The position numbers were made by a program, and so were the translations under genes. Under the pieces are notes generated by a model that had not been told where the DNA came from, ran no database searches, and saw only the letters and a list, made by a program, of their open reading frames with translations. Of a stretch of DNA of 47,137 nt, positions 22,480 through 35,629 are shown piece after piece. The stretch spans positions 217,514,379-217,561,515 of the forward strand of contig JBOZIK010000001.1 in NCBI GenBank assembly GCA_051453625.1, read 5' to 3'. Numbering within the stretch: the stretch's first letter is position 1; the number at the start of each line of letters is the position of its first letter. The stretch comes from Welwitschia mirabilis (lineage: Eukaryota; Gnetophyta; Gnetopsida; Welwitschiales).

Positions 22480-25400
22480 AGAGCATCTTAAGAACCACCT
22501 TCTACATTAGGAAAGCATACTTCTACCACTAATGTTGAACTCTAAAACAGCCAAATGAGGTTGTTAAATATGGAGGTCAACATTCTAGCTTTCCTAAAAA
22601 ATGGATCAAAGCATTTTAACATTGAATAATGAGAAGGAGAAGAACTTGCAAGGATGATATTGAAAAACCTATGAAGGTAAGGATGGAATAAGCGAGTAAG
22701 CCATATCATAAATAATTGAAAAACTATTTTAAACTTTAAAATATACCTCTTAAAAGATGGTGCATATATGCTATTGCATTTCTTATAGGAAACACATAAG
22801 AATGATGGTTCATGTACCAATAAAAACAACTGCATAGCATATTGTATGATATTTTTGTTGAAGAATTTAAAAAAAAAGTTCATTCCAAAAGATTTTATTA
22901 AAGACTAAATGATTGAATTTCAATGTCTATGCCTAGAAAAATGTCCATTATATTAACATTGATTATAATTTCAATGCATTACGAAGTATGAAAAGAATTT
23001 TTAGAAAATTAGCTAATTAATAGCTTTATTGGGACTTTGTCATTCAAACTTTGAAGTGTCCTCCACACTTTGAAAATTAATTCTATAGAGGATTCCTATC
23101 GGAAAACAAGGTACTATCTCCAAGGATAAGAGAATAAACCAATGAATCAACCACATTAAGAAGATAGACACCCCCCTTCAGCCACACCACTAGTAAGGAA
23201 GCCATATAAAATAATTCTTACCTATCATGAGTGTTATAAGAGAGGCAATAATTAGTCTTAAACTATTTAGAGTCAACCCATGCCATTTAAAAGAGTCTAT
23301 GATATCATTTAAATAGGTGAAATTTATAATCAAAACTCCATCTTAGAGTTATTTGATCACATTTCATCCTTCTGTATTTCATTCCTAGTTGATAGTAGTG
23401 CATCACATAATTTTATCTCATCATTTTTATTTTAAAAATTAAATATCAATCCTTTTAAAGAATAAGAGTTTGCCATAAGAGATGTAGGGGTAATGTTCTT
23501 CCACAAGATGTGATTGCTACACTCATTAATTTTACCATTCGTGACATATATTTTAGGGATGATTTTTATGTCTTCTAAATTGGAGAATACCATGCCATTC
23601 TAGGAATCCTTTTCTTAGTTAGATATAATGTTCGGATTAACTTTCATCATATAACCTTATGGCTATTTCATTCATTTAGAGAATGAATTTTTAAAGGGGA
23701 GGGAAAGAGTAAGAAGACTTTTTAACCTCACCTAAACAAATTACTAAAGATATAAAAATGAAATAGGTGTTCATTGTCCTAGTACAAGGAGAAGATCATA
23801 AAAATATCTATCTATACCAGAAGAACTAAAGGTATTTTTAGATGTATTTGAAGGTTTAAAAATGCTACCACCCTAGAGAAACATATAGCATGTAATTGAT
23901 TTAATCCCTAAAGCACAACCAATAGCTAGAGCACCTTGAAGTTATAGATCAAAAAACTATTATTGAAAGAAAAGATTCGTCCTAGTGTATCATCATCAGG
24001 GGTTAATAGTATTATTTATTGAAAAGAAGAATGGTACCTTATATCTCTGCATTAACTACAGATAACTCAACAATGTATCATTAAAAATAGATATCCGTTA
24101 CTATGGATCGATGATCTATTATATCAACTACAAGGAGCCAAGTACTTCTTAAATATTGATTTAACACTTAGCTACCATTAAATCTATATCAAGGATGAAG
24201 ACATCTGCAAGACTGCTTTTAAAATAATATATGGACATTACAAATTTGTATTAATGCCTTTTGGTTTGATAAATGCCCTGGCTACTTTTATGAATTTAAT
24301 GAATGATTTTTTTTAACCACACTTGAATAAATTTATAGTTGTCTTTGTAGATGATATCCTAATATATTCTAAAAACTAGAATGATTATATTATAGATTTG
24401 AGAAAACTGATAATAATTCTATTTAAGCTTAAATTCAAGGTAAAACTAAGCAAATATGAATTCTTTCAAACAAAAATTATTTATTTGGGATATATTATCT
24501 CCAACAAAGGAACTACAATAAACCCAGCCAAGGTACGGCCATAAGAGAATGGCCAAAATTCAAAGACACCACTCAAGTATAAAGTTTCTTAAGATTGACT
24601 GGCTTTTTCTCAACTTATAACATTATTAATAGATTTGACTAAAGTAACAAATACATTCTTCTTTAATGATAAATGCAAAAAGGCATTTCTCAGATTGAAG
24701 TTGCTACTCATAACTGCACTAGTCCTTATGATTGCAAATGTAAACAAATCATTTATAGTCATCACAGATGCTTCTACCTAAATAATAGGAGCTATGCTTA
24801 ATCAAGATAACTATGTGATTGTATATGAATCACAGAAGCTAAACCAGTAGGAGAAGAACTATCCTATACATGACTTGGAACTATTAGCCATAGTGCATGC
24901 CTTAAAAGTTTAGAGGTATTATATTATGGAAAGAAAATTCCTCCTTAAAACAAATCATAAAATCTTTAAGTATTTTTAGAAATAATCCCTTCTGAATATG
25001 CAATAGAGGAGATGGAGATGTGGTGTATGTTAGCTACCACTGTCATATCTAACTTGTTTAATTCACTCAAAACTTCCTTGAAAGAAGTTCCATACTTCAT
25101 GGACATATATTAATAGGTTTAAGAAGGAAAAGAAGTAAATACATACATGATCTTATGGAATGGATTCCTTCTAAAGAAAAGATGATTGTGCATTTCACAA
25201 GGCCCATGGAGAAGAAAACTAATCTTTGAACTGCATGAAGTTCCTTATGAAAAACATCCAGAACCTATAAAAAACTACCACAAATTGTGGAAATACTACT
25301 TTTTTCCTAGAATGAAGGTAGATTTAAAGGAATACATTTGCAACTATCCTATATGCTAGCAGATGAAATTTACTAAGGAAGACCTAGTAAACTCTTTCAG

Positions 25401-26655
25401 CTATTAGGAATACCATAATGAAAATGGAAAGAGATACCTATGGATTTTATCACTATGTTACCCCTCACTAATAAATAGCATGATGAAATTTTTGTTTGTG
25501 TAGATAGGTTAATCAAGATGGCTCATTTTATTATAGTCCAAAGTACTAATACAATAGAAGAACTAGCTCTTTATTTTGTATAATAAGTTTTTAGATTACA
25601 TGGTACACCTCAAGTTATATTATCTAATCGAGATCCAAAGTCCTTGTCTAAATTTTAACAGAGCTTCTTTCATAACTTAAGTACCAAGCCTAATTTTAAT
25701 ACTTCTTATGACCCAAAAATAGATGGTTAAAAAGCAAGAATAAATTATAATTGGAAAACACTTTAAGGTGGTATGCAGTAGGAAGGCACACACAATGAGA
25801 TTACTACCTACATCTGGAAGAATTTTCTTATAACCAGACATTTTAGACTTTCATTTACTATTCATCATTTGAAGCAATGTATGGCAGAAACTATTCTACA
25901 CCTGTTACATAATCAGATCCTTTACAAATGTTAAAAAAGATAGTTCCTTTAGAATTAAGAATGATGGAAGAAGTAATCAGCAAAATAAAAAGATAACTAT
26001 AGGTAGTAGAGGATCGATATAAGAAATATTATGATTTGAAGCATTAGACCCACATATTTTAGATAGGTGAATAAGTACCATTAAGAATCAAGCTAGAAAT
26101 AAACTCCTTGAAAATGGAAAAGTATAATAAAGTAGCACCACGATTCTATTGTTCTATCAAGATTATTAAAAAGATTAGGGATCTAGCATACAATCTAGAA
26201 CATCCTCTCCAAATGTTCCAAATACATATAGTTTTTCATGTGAGAACTATGAAACCATACCATAAAGATAAAAATCAAGAATATACATTAGACTGGTAAA
26301 ATATCATGCTCAAACTCAATTTAACTTTCGAGAGTCAACCAAAAAAATTCCTTATTGCTAGACCTAGGCAACTAAAAAATAAAAGTATAAATGAAGTACT
26401 TATTCAATAAACCCATTGTATTTAGCAAACATGGTAAAACAAGAAGTACATGCACAAGACCTTGCCCAAAATTTTTAATAATAAATCCTAGTATACCATT
26501 TTTTTTCATTCTATTATCAGTGTATCTATAGTTAAATGATATCTCCTCTTGTCTATAATGTATTTTAAATCATACAAAAACTAATGCGGAGAATAATGTT
26601 TTAAGAAGTAATGCAAATCAAGGAGAGACTGTACTCGAGGACGAGCATGACTCCT
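22480..26655 (+). pseudogene. Decayed gag-pol of element A (Ty3/gypsy polyprotein)
   Basis: Order of domains, read across many stops and shifts: gag 22480-23210; a decayed zinc knuckle near 23219-23250 (YHECYKRGN, first Cys and the His lost); protease with FLVDSSASHNFIS (23379-23417; the family's DSG is DSS); pre-RT linker IPEELKVFLDVFEG (about 23815-23856); RT with FIEKKNGTL-LCINYR (24018-24065), [13 protein letters not shown] (about 24229-24270) and intact FVDDILIYSK (24344-24373). RNase H shows VITDAST (about 24757) and HDLELLAIVHALKV (about 24869-24910). Integrase shows an H-x6-H pair (LHEVPYEKH, about 25220) with a Cys cluster (about 25340), FVCVDRLIKMAHF (about 25494), LSNRDPKS (about 25622), TSYDPKIDG with the catalytic Glu region lost (about 25705), then the GPY/F-type end. 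Not functional. Confidence 0.8.
26108..26299 (+). pseudogene. Integrase C-terminal GPY/F-type segment, still open
   Basis: 63 uninterrupted codons within the decayed pol. KVAPRFYCSIKIIKKIRDLAY is the GPY/F module with the Gly-Pro lost, and VFHVRTMKPYHKD is the typical tail motif of Ty3/gypsy integrases. About 90 bases later a piece around 26390-26455 (EVLIQ-THC-QTW-NKKYM) resembles the 'LVKW...ATWE' of integrase-linked chromodomains. That would make element A a chromovirus, but the match is short and broken. Confidence 0.6.
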
Positions 26656-26667
26656 AAGAGGAGGAAA
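26656..26667 (+). promoter_or_regulatory. Polypurine tract of element A
   Basis: AAGAGGAGGAAA directly precedes the TG of the 3' LTR and follows CTCGAGGACGAGCATG, the usual end of gypsy polyproteins (a GAGGACGAG-type string just before the PPT). It primes plus-strand synthesis in the family. Confidence 0.8.
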
Positions 26668-27191
26668 TGTAATGTTCTAAAATCCTTAATTCAATAATGA
26701 TATATGCTAAGCACTAATGAAGCATGGTTAACAAGATATTTGAATGGATGTAACCCAAATATGCAAATATGTATTCCTTCATTATGTAATATAAGCCTAC
26801 GACATTAGGTGAGCATGGATAGACTAGGTGGATGTAAGCGACAATAATCTCAAGAGGAGGACTAAAGTTGTAGTACACGTTTTTTACCTATAACCACTAG
26901 TCCAAGGCTTNNNNNNNNNNNNNNNNNNNNNNNNNNNNNNNNNNNNNNNNNNNNNNNNNNNNNNNNNNNNNNNNNNNNNNNNNNNNNNNNNNNNNNNNNN
27001 NNNNNNNNNNACCTATAACCACTAGTCCAAGGCTTTTTACTAATGATGTAGAATGTAATTTGCTACTATGAATAATAAAATCTTATTTCTTTTTAAATTG
27101 TTCCTTGTTATTTCTATGCATTCTATCATATTATTTTAAATATTTCTTTATTATGAAAAGTAATCTAAAAATAGTAAAATGGGACATTACA
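26668..27191 (+). repeat. 3' LTR of element A (with a spurious gap)
   Basis: Starts TGTAATGTTC and ends GGGACATTACA. The 100 Ns at 26911-27010 are flanked on both sides by the same 25 bases (26886-26910 and 27011-27035). Without the Ns and the repeated 25 bases the LTR is 399 bases, close to the other two (415 and 417). Confidence 0.85.
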
Positions 27192-27196
27192 CCTTT
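27192..27196 (+). repeat. 5-bp target site duplication, right side of element A
   Basis: CCTTT, identical to 7802-7806. It marks the right edge of the insertion. Confidence 0.7.
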
Positions 27197-29040
27197 GGAT
27201 TATTCATAGTTAACTACTGCTAGTGTTGATAATAGATATTGTGCAAACCAATTCACTTCATTGATGTTTGATCTTAATACTTCATAATAATAGCAACAAA
27301 ATAATTTTGAAGAAGCTATTGAAAAATTTACTTTAGAGAAGAATCTCCAAAATAACATAAATGATGTGAAACAAAAAATATTCACAAAAGTAAAGTACAG
27401 GTGTTGTTGGAAAAATTATAATAGTAAGGAAACTTATATTTCATTTTTATGTAATGAATCTAGGCATTTGAGGTTTTATTATCTTTTATGTTTGATCATT
27501 TTAGATTCCAATGTGTTTAATCATTTCAGATTCTATGCTATATTTGAAATGTTTGACTAGTATCTTGAAAATAAGTTATACACAAGTGTATTTATTAGCA
27601 ATGTTAAAATTCTTAAGATGAAGTAATTCATATCTTATTTTGTGATTTCTAATTACTTAACAAATTAACAAAACCCAATGTCTAAGAGATGTAGACCATT
27701 GTTCATAGTCATACCACTTATAATGTTTGTTAAGGTAATATACTTTATCACTACCACTATAGTATATGTCTTTTGCTATAGAGCATTAATAGTTGGATGA
27801 AGCTTTGGAATATAGCATCTTTAGTAAAAAGAATGAATTACTATAGAAATATAATTAATACATACACATACTCTTTCTAAGAAAACATGAGGCAAATCCT
27901 TGGTATCATGGTTACACTTTAGCATATCTTATGGAATCTTAAGTTTTATAGCAAAGTCTTGACTCTCTACTATCTATGAATATCACAAGATCAAATCATA
28001 ACAAGTCTATAGAAGAAGAAGGTCTATGAAACTCCTAATTGCATAACACTTAAAAGATGATAAGGAAAAAGACATAAGAAGGAGGCAATAAAAGAATATT
28101 TAAAGTATCATTGTTGATAGAAGCATAAGTGGGGTGAATAGTTACAAAAGGCTATGAAGCCAATGAAGTTGGTAAAATGGAGGACATGAACAGAATAAGA
28201 GCACATAGGGAGATACCTATGAGCTAGTGATAAGCCAAACAGTAGTAAATTATGTCAATCTTAAATCATAATCTAGGTTTTCTTTTTTATGAAAATAAAA
28301 AAGGAAAAGAAATTATGGTTACAAAGAATCTAGATTTTTAATTGCTAGCTCATGATCTTGTTGGTTATTTCTACTTTATATTAATCTATTATCTAAAGTA
28401 TCTTTATCTATAATATTGAATATCAAAATTATTTGTTAGAATGTAGCGACTCAGTTACCTTTAAAAAATAGAAGAAATCCGTTGTCTTCTTTGGATTGAT
28501 TCCTTATATTATCTAGATTATTTCCCAAAATTTCATTAATCTAGAACTAAAAGTGATTACCTTTATCAATTTTTTTATTATTTTTTAATGATTAGATAAT
28601 AATTATTATAATAAACATTATTTGCTCAATTTATTATCGATACCTAAAACAATATTTTTCATTTAAATATTTAACATCTTCAAGCATGTAATTGTATATA
28701 ATAACTTCCTATTTCAATATCAATCTTGTGTAGTTTCATATATTCCACAAGTAGATTATGGAAGCATATTTAATAACTTCAAATTATTTAAAAATATAAG
28801 TATTAATGTCTATTGGAAAGAAATTTTTATCTCTTTAAAATTATAAAATTCTGAATGCATTTTTTTGGAAGATTAAAATGAATTTTAAGTTGTGTTCTTA
28901 TTTAGTTTAAAACAAAAAGGGAAAATGAAAGTTCTTTTCTTAGTTTAGATATCAAGCTAATCCAATGGAGGCTGAGTTCAAATCAAAAAATAGGCAAGGT
29001 CAGATCTCCCTATGGAAAATTTTTATTACAGGTTTGGAAA
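27197..29040. other. AT-rich intergenic DNA, no gene recognised
   Basis: Right flank of element A. Short frames of about 60 codons on both strands around 27200-27560 overlap each other and show no known motif. No LTR edges or RNA genes are visible. Confidence 0.6.
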
Positions 29041-29560
29041 TGATCATCATTTGAAAGACGTTATCATTTCATGACGTGAGCTAATTTTGAATTGTTCTTG
29101 TTTTTAAGAAGTTACAGTAGCTGTGTGGACAAACCTACTTGCATACGGCATTAATAAAACCCTAAGTAGGACATGTCTAATACGTGGGTATGGTGTGGAA
29201 GAACCAAGTATCAAGTCTATTATAGATTCACCCACCCACAATAGCTTAGGATCAACTCATTGACTTACACTTCATGTGTTCCCTTTCCGAAACCTTCATA
29301 CGAAACACTAAGGGAGTCGAGGAATTTACTATTTCATGGCTTGAGATAATTTATTATTAAAGAAGTTATCATTTCATGACCTAAGCTAATTTAGAATTGT
29401 TGAACACAAACTATGAGAAAATAAATAAGAGTCACCATTCAATGAGAGGTCCCAAGATTAGTGACTAGAACATTGTAATGAATCTAGTAGCCCTTATCCT
29501 AAATACATAATCATCTGAGTTGAAATCTTAGAGGACAGTTTTAAAACTATTCTAATTTTT
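29041..29560. repeat. Dispersed ~40-bp direct repeats, unknown origin
   Basis: TTATCATTTCATGACGTGAGC plus its continuation (29060-29097) recurs at 29365-29401 and, less exactly, at 29326-29352. The sequence between is less AT-rich than its surroundings. It may be the edge of an unidentified repeat; there is no coding signal. Confidence 0.5.
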
Positions 29561-32500
29561 TTGGATGTTTATTTATTAGTAAGATAATGGCTTTGTAATC
29601 TAATGATAAGGCTATGGTTTTTCAAAATTCAAGTTGTTTTAGAAAGTAATAACCTTAAGAAAAGAATTAATAAAAATGACATTTTCTCTATTCCAAAAAA
29701 TAGGAAAATTATGTTTCCTATTACAGAGACACATTCCAATTCTCCACTAAAATGTGATAAATGATCAAAGGCTAAAGAACTCATTTCTTTGCTACAAAGG
29801 CATCAGTTTTTGACTTATCTTAAGGGTTGTTTTAATGCTCTAGTATAGCAGTTAAAGTGAAATGATCAAAGACTGACATAGTATTTGAACATTTGCTTTA
29901 TTATGATGTCTACTAACACAATATTTAAACAAAAACTAAAGAAATGGTAAGACTAAATAGAAGAGGTATTGGAAGGTGCCTCAAAAAAAACATGAAGTTT
30001 TAGGAGAGAAGAGCAAGCCAGATAAGTTTGAGGACAATTGTAAAGGAAACAATAATAAAAGTTTTTCTATAAATAACTATGCATTGAACATAAAAGATGA
30101 TAATAGAGATGATAATGCTTTTTGATTATTTTAGTTAAATTAGTGGATGTTCTATAATTATGTTTAATTTCTATCATATTAACTTTTGGTGTGTTGGAAC
30201 TCTTAAATTGGCTTACCTGATATGACATATTTAACTGTAGTTCATGTGAAACTACTAGTTTATGCTAAAAGTACAGAATAGTCAATGACCTATTCTTTAA
30301 TGTGAAATCCTGATTTAGTAAATTATAATGTTGCTATCTACATATATAACTTACCAATTTTTAGTATATTATTTTAGTTTTTGTAATAAATCTCTTTGTA
30401 TATTTGTGAGTACTTTTGGGGTCAAAGGTCTTTACCCTCATGATATTAAGTCATAGGTTTTTCTCCTTATAATGAGTCTCTACTAACGAAGATTCCCAAG
30501 TGCGACCATCATAGTTTTTTAGAAAATCACCCAATCATAAGTGTTAGTAAGTGTAATCGAGTGAATGTGTCTATTTAAAAAAAAATTAAAACCAAAGACC
30601 TTATTTTCATATCAAATTTGATGGGTTCCATGAGTGGAGAATGATTTCCCTTAGCTTGGAAAGTTACTTACAAGTTAATGACTTGGTGACTTTTGTTGAG
30701 TCACATGCTATGCTTGGGAAACCTCAAATCAAAGACCTTTTTTTTTTAATTAAGTTAAAAAAAGTTGGCTTAGTAAATCAAGTGAGTGTGTCACACGTTA
30801 GCTGAATCAATTTTTTTGGCTCTTGCATATTGAAAAGGAAAAATTCCAAATTTTTCAAAATGGTGGCCTTTAGACTATATCAAAAACAAATATCCATTAA
30901 AAGCAGGATTTTCATTAAAAGCAAGATTTGGACCCTTATTTTGTATGCTTAGCTTGGTTTTGAGTTTTTTTTACTCTTTTGGATTTGTTAAAACCAAGGC
31001 AGTCTAACTCATAACTTGAAACATACTAAAAAATTTAAAATTTAACTTGCAAATTGTGAGTAACTTGTTAAGTCATCAACGCACTTAATTTTGATTTACC
31101 TACATAGAAATGTTAGGAAATAAGGTTAAACAAAAAGGATAAGAAAACATGACAATGTGAATGTTTTATGATATGCTATGTTCTTAAGTATATTTAATAC
31201 TATAAAATATTTCAAGAAAAAAAAAACTTAAATGATTATTATATACCATTACACATAGACAATATAGAAAACAAGATGTAACAAGATTTTTCTTTTTAAT
31301 GGAAACATAGAAACAATAAATATATATATTATCACATTTAATAATAAAAACACATAAAACACAAATATTCATTTTAAATATGCCAAAAATTAATTACACA
31401 AGTAATAAGTTGAAGCAGTGATATAATGTGACGTTTAAAAATGGCAATAAAAAGATAGATGCAGATAGAAAAAACAAAGAGAGATATTTGTGATAAAACC
31501 CTTAATTGTTAAGGGAAACATTCACTTGAAAAGAGTGTAGAACTCTTATCAGAAAGATAAGCTTATAAATAAGCCAAAAAAGACTTCAAGCTTTATCTCA
31601 TAGTGTCTTTAGTAGGAACCATTCCTTGATTTAAATGAGTTTCAAAACAAAACTTGATACTTAAACATATCTCTACAAAGGAATTAAATAGATGTGGAAA
31701 AAAAATTTATCAAACACTTTAAACTCATTATTTGAGTGACTATTCTAAACACTAAGATGACTTTGTTTAAAAATTACTTTTCATATCAATAGCATTTTAA
31801 TAACATGGTTTAACAATAAAATGTGATATTATAAAAGGAGTAAATCTAGTTTCATAATTAAACATGAGAAAAGATCTATTACATATCCAATTTACAATTA
31901 TGTATTTACATAAAGCATGGTACTAGCTTTATAGCAAAATTATAAAAAATTTAAATATAGAGAAATTTCAATCTTTATTCTATGCAAGGTGTCAAAAATG
32001 TTTAGTAAATTATTTGACTATTAAATCATTCACTATGAGTTAAGTTTTTTAAAATTACAAAAAAGATTAAATTACTTAGGAGTGTTGAGTTAAAGAGTGA
32101 CCCACCAAGCTTTGGAGAGTCATCCACTTGTGAATTACTTACCTCAATCTGTACTATACTAATTTCAAATAATATGNNNNNNNNNNNNNNNNNNNNNNNT
32201 ATTCATTAGGTTAAATTTTATGTAATCCTTTCTTATTATTTTAAAATCAAGGATATGTAGCATTAGGCATTTATATCTCTTTGCATTTAATTTATGTAAT
32301 TAGGGTTTTTCATTTTTTGTGATGCATATAGATGGCTTTATGTATTTTTTTATTACTATGTTTATTAGTTAAATTCATTATTTCATTGAAAAGATTTATA
32401 ATATGCTCAATTATGTATATTGTTCATGCCTGATGAAAATCTAATAATCATTTGATTTCACTTTACTACTATTCAAATATGTTAAAGTTTCATTTTTATA

Positions 32501-33768
32501 GTTACAAATAAAATTCATCCATTAAACATTAATCATGATGTCTTTTCGTGTTTTTGTTTGAATTTTTCATGCAAATGTGTTAAAATAAAGCAATTTGAAG
32601 AGTGAAAAAGTCACTTATCAATCATTAGTTAAATCTTAGCTTTCTTAGCAAGTCATGAATCATGGTAACATGGGTTCTTCCAAAGTGTAAGGGCATAAGT
32701 ACTTCCAATGCACTTAAATTCATTTTCCACCCAAGCCAAAGATTGGTGGATCATGGAAGTACTTATGAGTCACAAATAGCACCAGTTCAAAAGTGTTTAA
32801 TTCTTGCTCAAGTTACACCCCCTTGTTTTTATTTTTATTTTTTAACCACTAGCATAAACTAGTAATTTCTGAGAAATTTTAGTTCTCTTTGCTTCAATAT
32901 GAACTAGTTCTTAAAAAAATCATGTTTTCCATTTTCATGTCTAATTTGATTATTTTAGATAGTTTTTGCTTCTTTTTATATTATGCTCATGATTTTTCTA
33001 ATTGTTTTTTATAGTTTTTCACTTATTTAAGTGTTTGGTGTTAAATATTTTACAATGATGTGTATTATAAAAGTGTTACTTATGGTTCTTATTTACAACA
33101 TCAATCTATTAAAAAGGATTAATGTGTCTTATAATTTTGATGTAAATGGTGTAATTAATATAGGAAGTCTAAACATAACATTTAAATCCTTAATATGGTA
33201 TTCGAAATGCTTAGAAATAAGACTCTTTAGTAACTCTTATTTGAAACCTGAGTTTGCATGGCATTAGTTTTTAAGAGAAGTTAAGTAACAAGTTCTTATT
33301 CTTCTTCTTCCTTTTCCTCTCTCCCTAGCCAAGTTGGATGGGAAGTCTAAGTGTTACTACAATGGTTTTAGTATCTTATAACTATAAAGTGGTTTAACTG
33401 AATATGTTGTATTATCATCGTTATTTTCCAATTGGAATATTTGTGTTGGTTTTTTGTTTAATTGGTATAATATTTATCTAGGATTTTAGATTATAACAAA
33501 GGATATTGACTCTAATACCTGCAATTCTTGAGAGAAGTGAATAACTTCACTAAACTTACATGGCCATGCTGATTGTACTTTACAATGTTATAAGGGCATG
33601 ATTCTATAATGCCTACTCTTATTAAATTAATAAAAATAATATGGTTTCATGTTTTGAGGTGATGCTAATATTACATAGCGCCAACTAGTATAGTCACCTA
33701 AGAAAGAAAACAGCATATCTATACAATATAGAAAAATAATTAATATGTTACAAAGTAAAGTAATACAT
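29561..33768. other. AT-rich intergenic DNA, no gene recognised
   Basis: No domain or RNA gene is seen. Frames at 32662-32862, 33031-33267 and 31184-31372 are short, isolated and without recognisable motifs. A 23-base gap lies at 32177-32199. Some stretches (30400-30900, 32640-32830) are less AT-rich and may be old repeats. Confidence 0.55.
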
Positions 33769-34176
33769 CCTTCAAAATAGAAATAGGAAAGTAATAGAAC
33801 TTTTAGTCTAATAATAAAGATTAAAATTTATTGATAACTAAGATCAAAATTTCTATTAGTTTCCTTTTAAATTTTAAGTATTTCTTTTTCCTAAATGTTT
33901 CAAAAATGCCAAGTTCCTTAAANNNNNNNNNNNNNNNNNNNNNNNNNNNNNNNNNNNNNNNNNNNNNNNNNNNNNNNNNNNNNNNNNNNNNNNNNNNNNN
34001 NNNNNNNNNNNNNNNNNNNNNNCCTTCAAAATAGAAATAGGAAAGTAATAGAACTTTTAGTCTAATAATAAAGATTAAAATTTATTGATAACTGAGATCA
34101 AAATTTCTATTAGTTTCCTTTTAAATTTTAAGTATTTCTTTTTGCTAAATGTTTTAATAATGCTAAGTTCTATGAA
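33769..34176 (+). repeat. Near-identical contig ends across a 100-N gap
   Basis: 33769-33922 and 34023-34176 both start CCTTCAAAATAGAAATAGG and agree nearly throughout, with scattered differences concentrated at the end. The simplest reading is two overlapping contigs or haplotypes placed in a row; a true tandem duplication is the alternative. The open frames 33831-34034 and 34085-34294 are the same frame seen twice. Confidence 0.8.
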
Positions 34177-35629
34177 AATTTGTATTGACAAATATCATTT
34201 TACTTATTTATTTATTTGTTATAAAAGTAAGTCTACTAAATTTCATTTTACATGTTACATTTATTCTATGAATGAAATAAAAATGAAAATGTAAAGCATA
34301 GTTGTAAAATTCAGACTTCACAACAAAGCTAATTGTCCTCTTTAACTTGGATTCATCAATCAAAATTAGCAAACTTAACAAAACTTGGCTAAAAATTTTA
34401 AAGGCTAAAAGAGTTATATTTTATTACATTTTTTCAAAATTTACATATTTACATGTAATCAAATAAAAGCATAGAACATGATTCATTTTTAAATATTAGA
34501 CAAGTTATAAGATACACGATATTATTATTTTACTATAATTATTAAATACATAATAGATATGTTTGTCAAACTTGTTATTAGGACTTATACTAATCACTTT
34601 CCATCTTTTTTTGTAAGACTTAAAAGTGAAAAACACAATGTCTTAACATATGTCTTTTCTCTTTTCAAGTTTCAAACTCTAAGGTTTTACTAAATATAAA
34701 AACATAAAAAAATTGGAATACAAAACAACATTTTCTAAATGTATTTTTAAAATTTAATAATATAAATTTATCTCCTTCTAAAGAATGCTAGGTAATGGTT
34801 CTTTATTAGAAATTCACTTTAATATTATTATTAAAATATTGAAAGTATATAATATTATCATAGGCATTTGAACTACATTGTATTGTCTTTAACAAAATAA
34901 TTAAAAGTAAATGACTTCTGAAATTTTTTTGCAAAATCAACCTAATCATTTCTAGTTTTAGTAAGATTACTACAACATGTCGTTACATTACCTACTAAGA
35001 ACATTATCACATATTGGCTATGTAATTCACTATCAACATTCTTTAATTTAAAGTGGTTCATAATGAGATATAGCCATTTTAGTACTTCTTCATAAGATCT
35101 CAGGTTACATGTGTAGTATATATGACCTTGTAATTTTTTCATATATTTCTCCATACCCTTTCTTATATGTTGTGGTTTTTACTTTCTTCAGATAAGTTAT
35201 ATAACTTCATTAAGTCATTTTTCAGTAGCATTAATATCATTGTTTACATGAGATTCCATTATGTAACAATCTATGTATGATTGATAATACTTCTACTTTT
35301 TATTAACACTTCTAATCTATCTTTCATAGCTTAAAATCTAGTTACTTTAGTATTTAAAAGTTAAAAATGTTGAAACAGCTTTCATAATTAGGTAATTAAT
35401 AAGATCATATATATAATTAATAAGAAAAAGATTAGAATCCAATAAGTTAAAAGCTAGTAGGTAATGGCTTAATTATTCTTAGATACTCATTATGGAGCTC
35501 TATAGGCTTCTATTGGATTGAACGAGGCTCATTCTAAGTAACATAGACTACCATAGCTTTTTGGACTAATAATGTTAATAATGTAGCACTGTATAGGCCT
35601 TTTTAAGTCTATCAAAAATGTTTCTGAGT
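34177..35629. other. AT-rich intergenic DNA, no gene recognised
   Basis: Nothing supported. A 70-codon minus-strand frame at 34942-35154 shows no known motif and has no neighbours in a gene arrangement. Confidence 0.6.

Larger units (their letters stand above)
7807..27191 (+). mobile_element. Family A Ty3/gypsy element, internally duplicated composite
   Basis: Outer LTRs at 7807-8221 and 26668-27191 begin T(G/A)TAATGTTC and end GGAACATTAAA or GGGACATTACA, and both are flanked by CCTTT. Inside are a PBS, an opposite-strand gene-like unit, a short-repeat array, gag, pol and a polypurine tract. The left half is present three times: 7807-12333; 13325-18381 with its own LTR and the same left flank; and 18482-23215 without a visible LTR. 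Only the last copy runs into pol. An inner LTR carrying the same left flank as the outer one implies duplication after insertion, or scaffold misplacement at the gaps 12334-12433 and 18382-18481. The C-terminus of the integrase region and the Met-type PBS are compatible with a chromovirus, but this is an inference. Confidence 0.75.

Noticed and set aside
27200-27560. Head-to-head short frames right of element A as a disrupted host gene
   Set aside because: Both are about 60 codons, overlap each other, and lack motifs, splice-like borders or homologous copies.
28960-29000. GTTCAAATC at about 28978 as a tRNA T-arm
   Set aside because: No acceptor stem, D-arm or anticodon arm can be folded around it.
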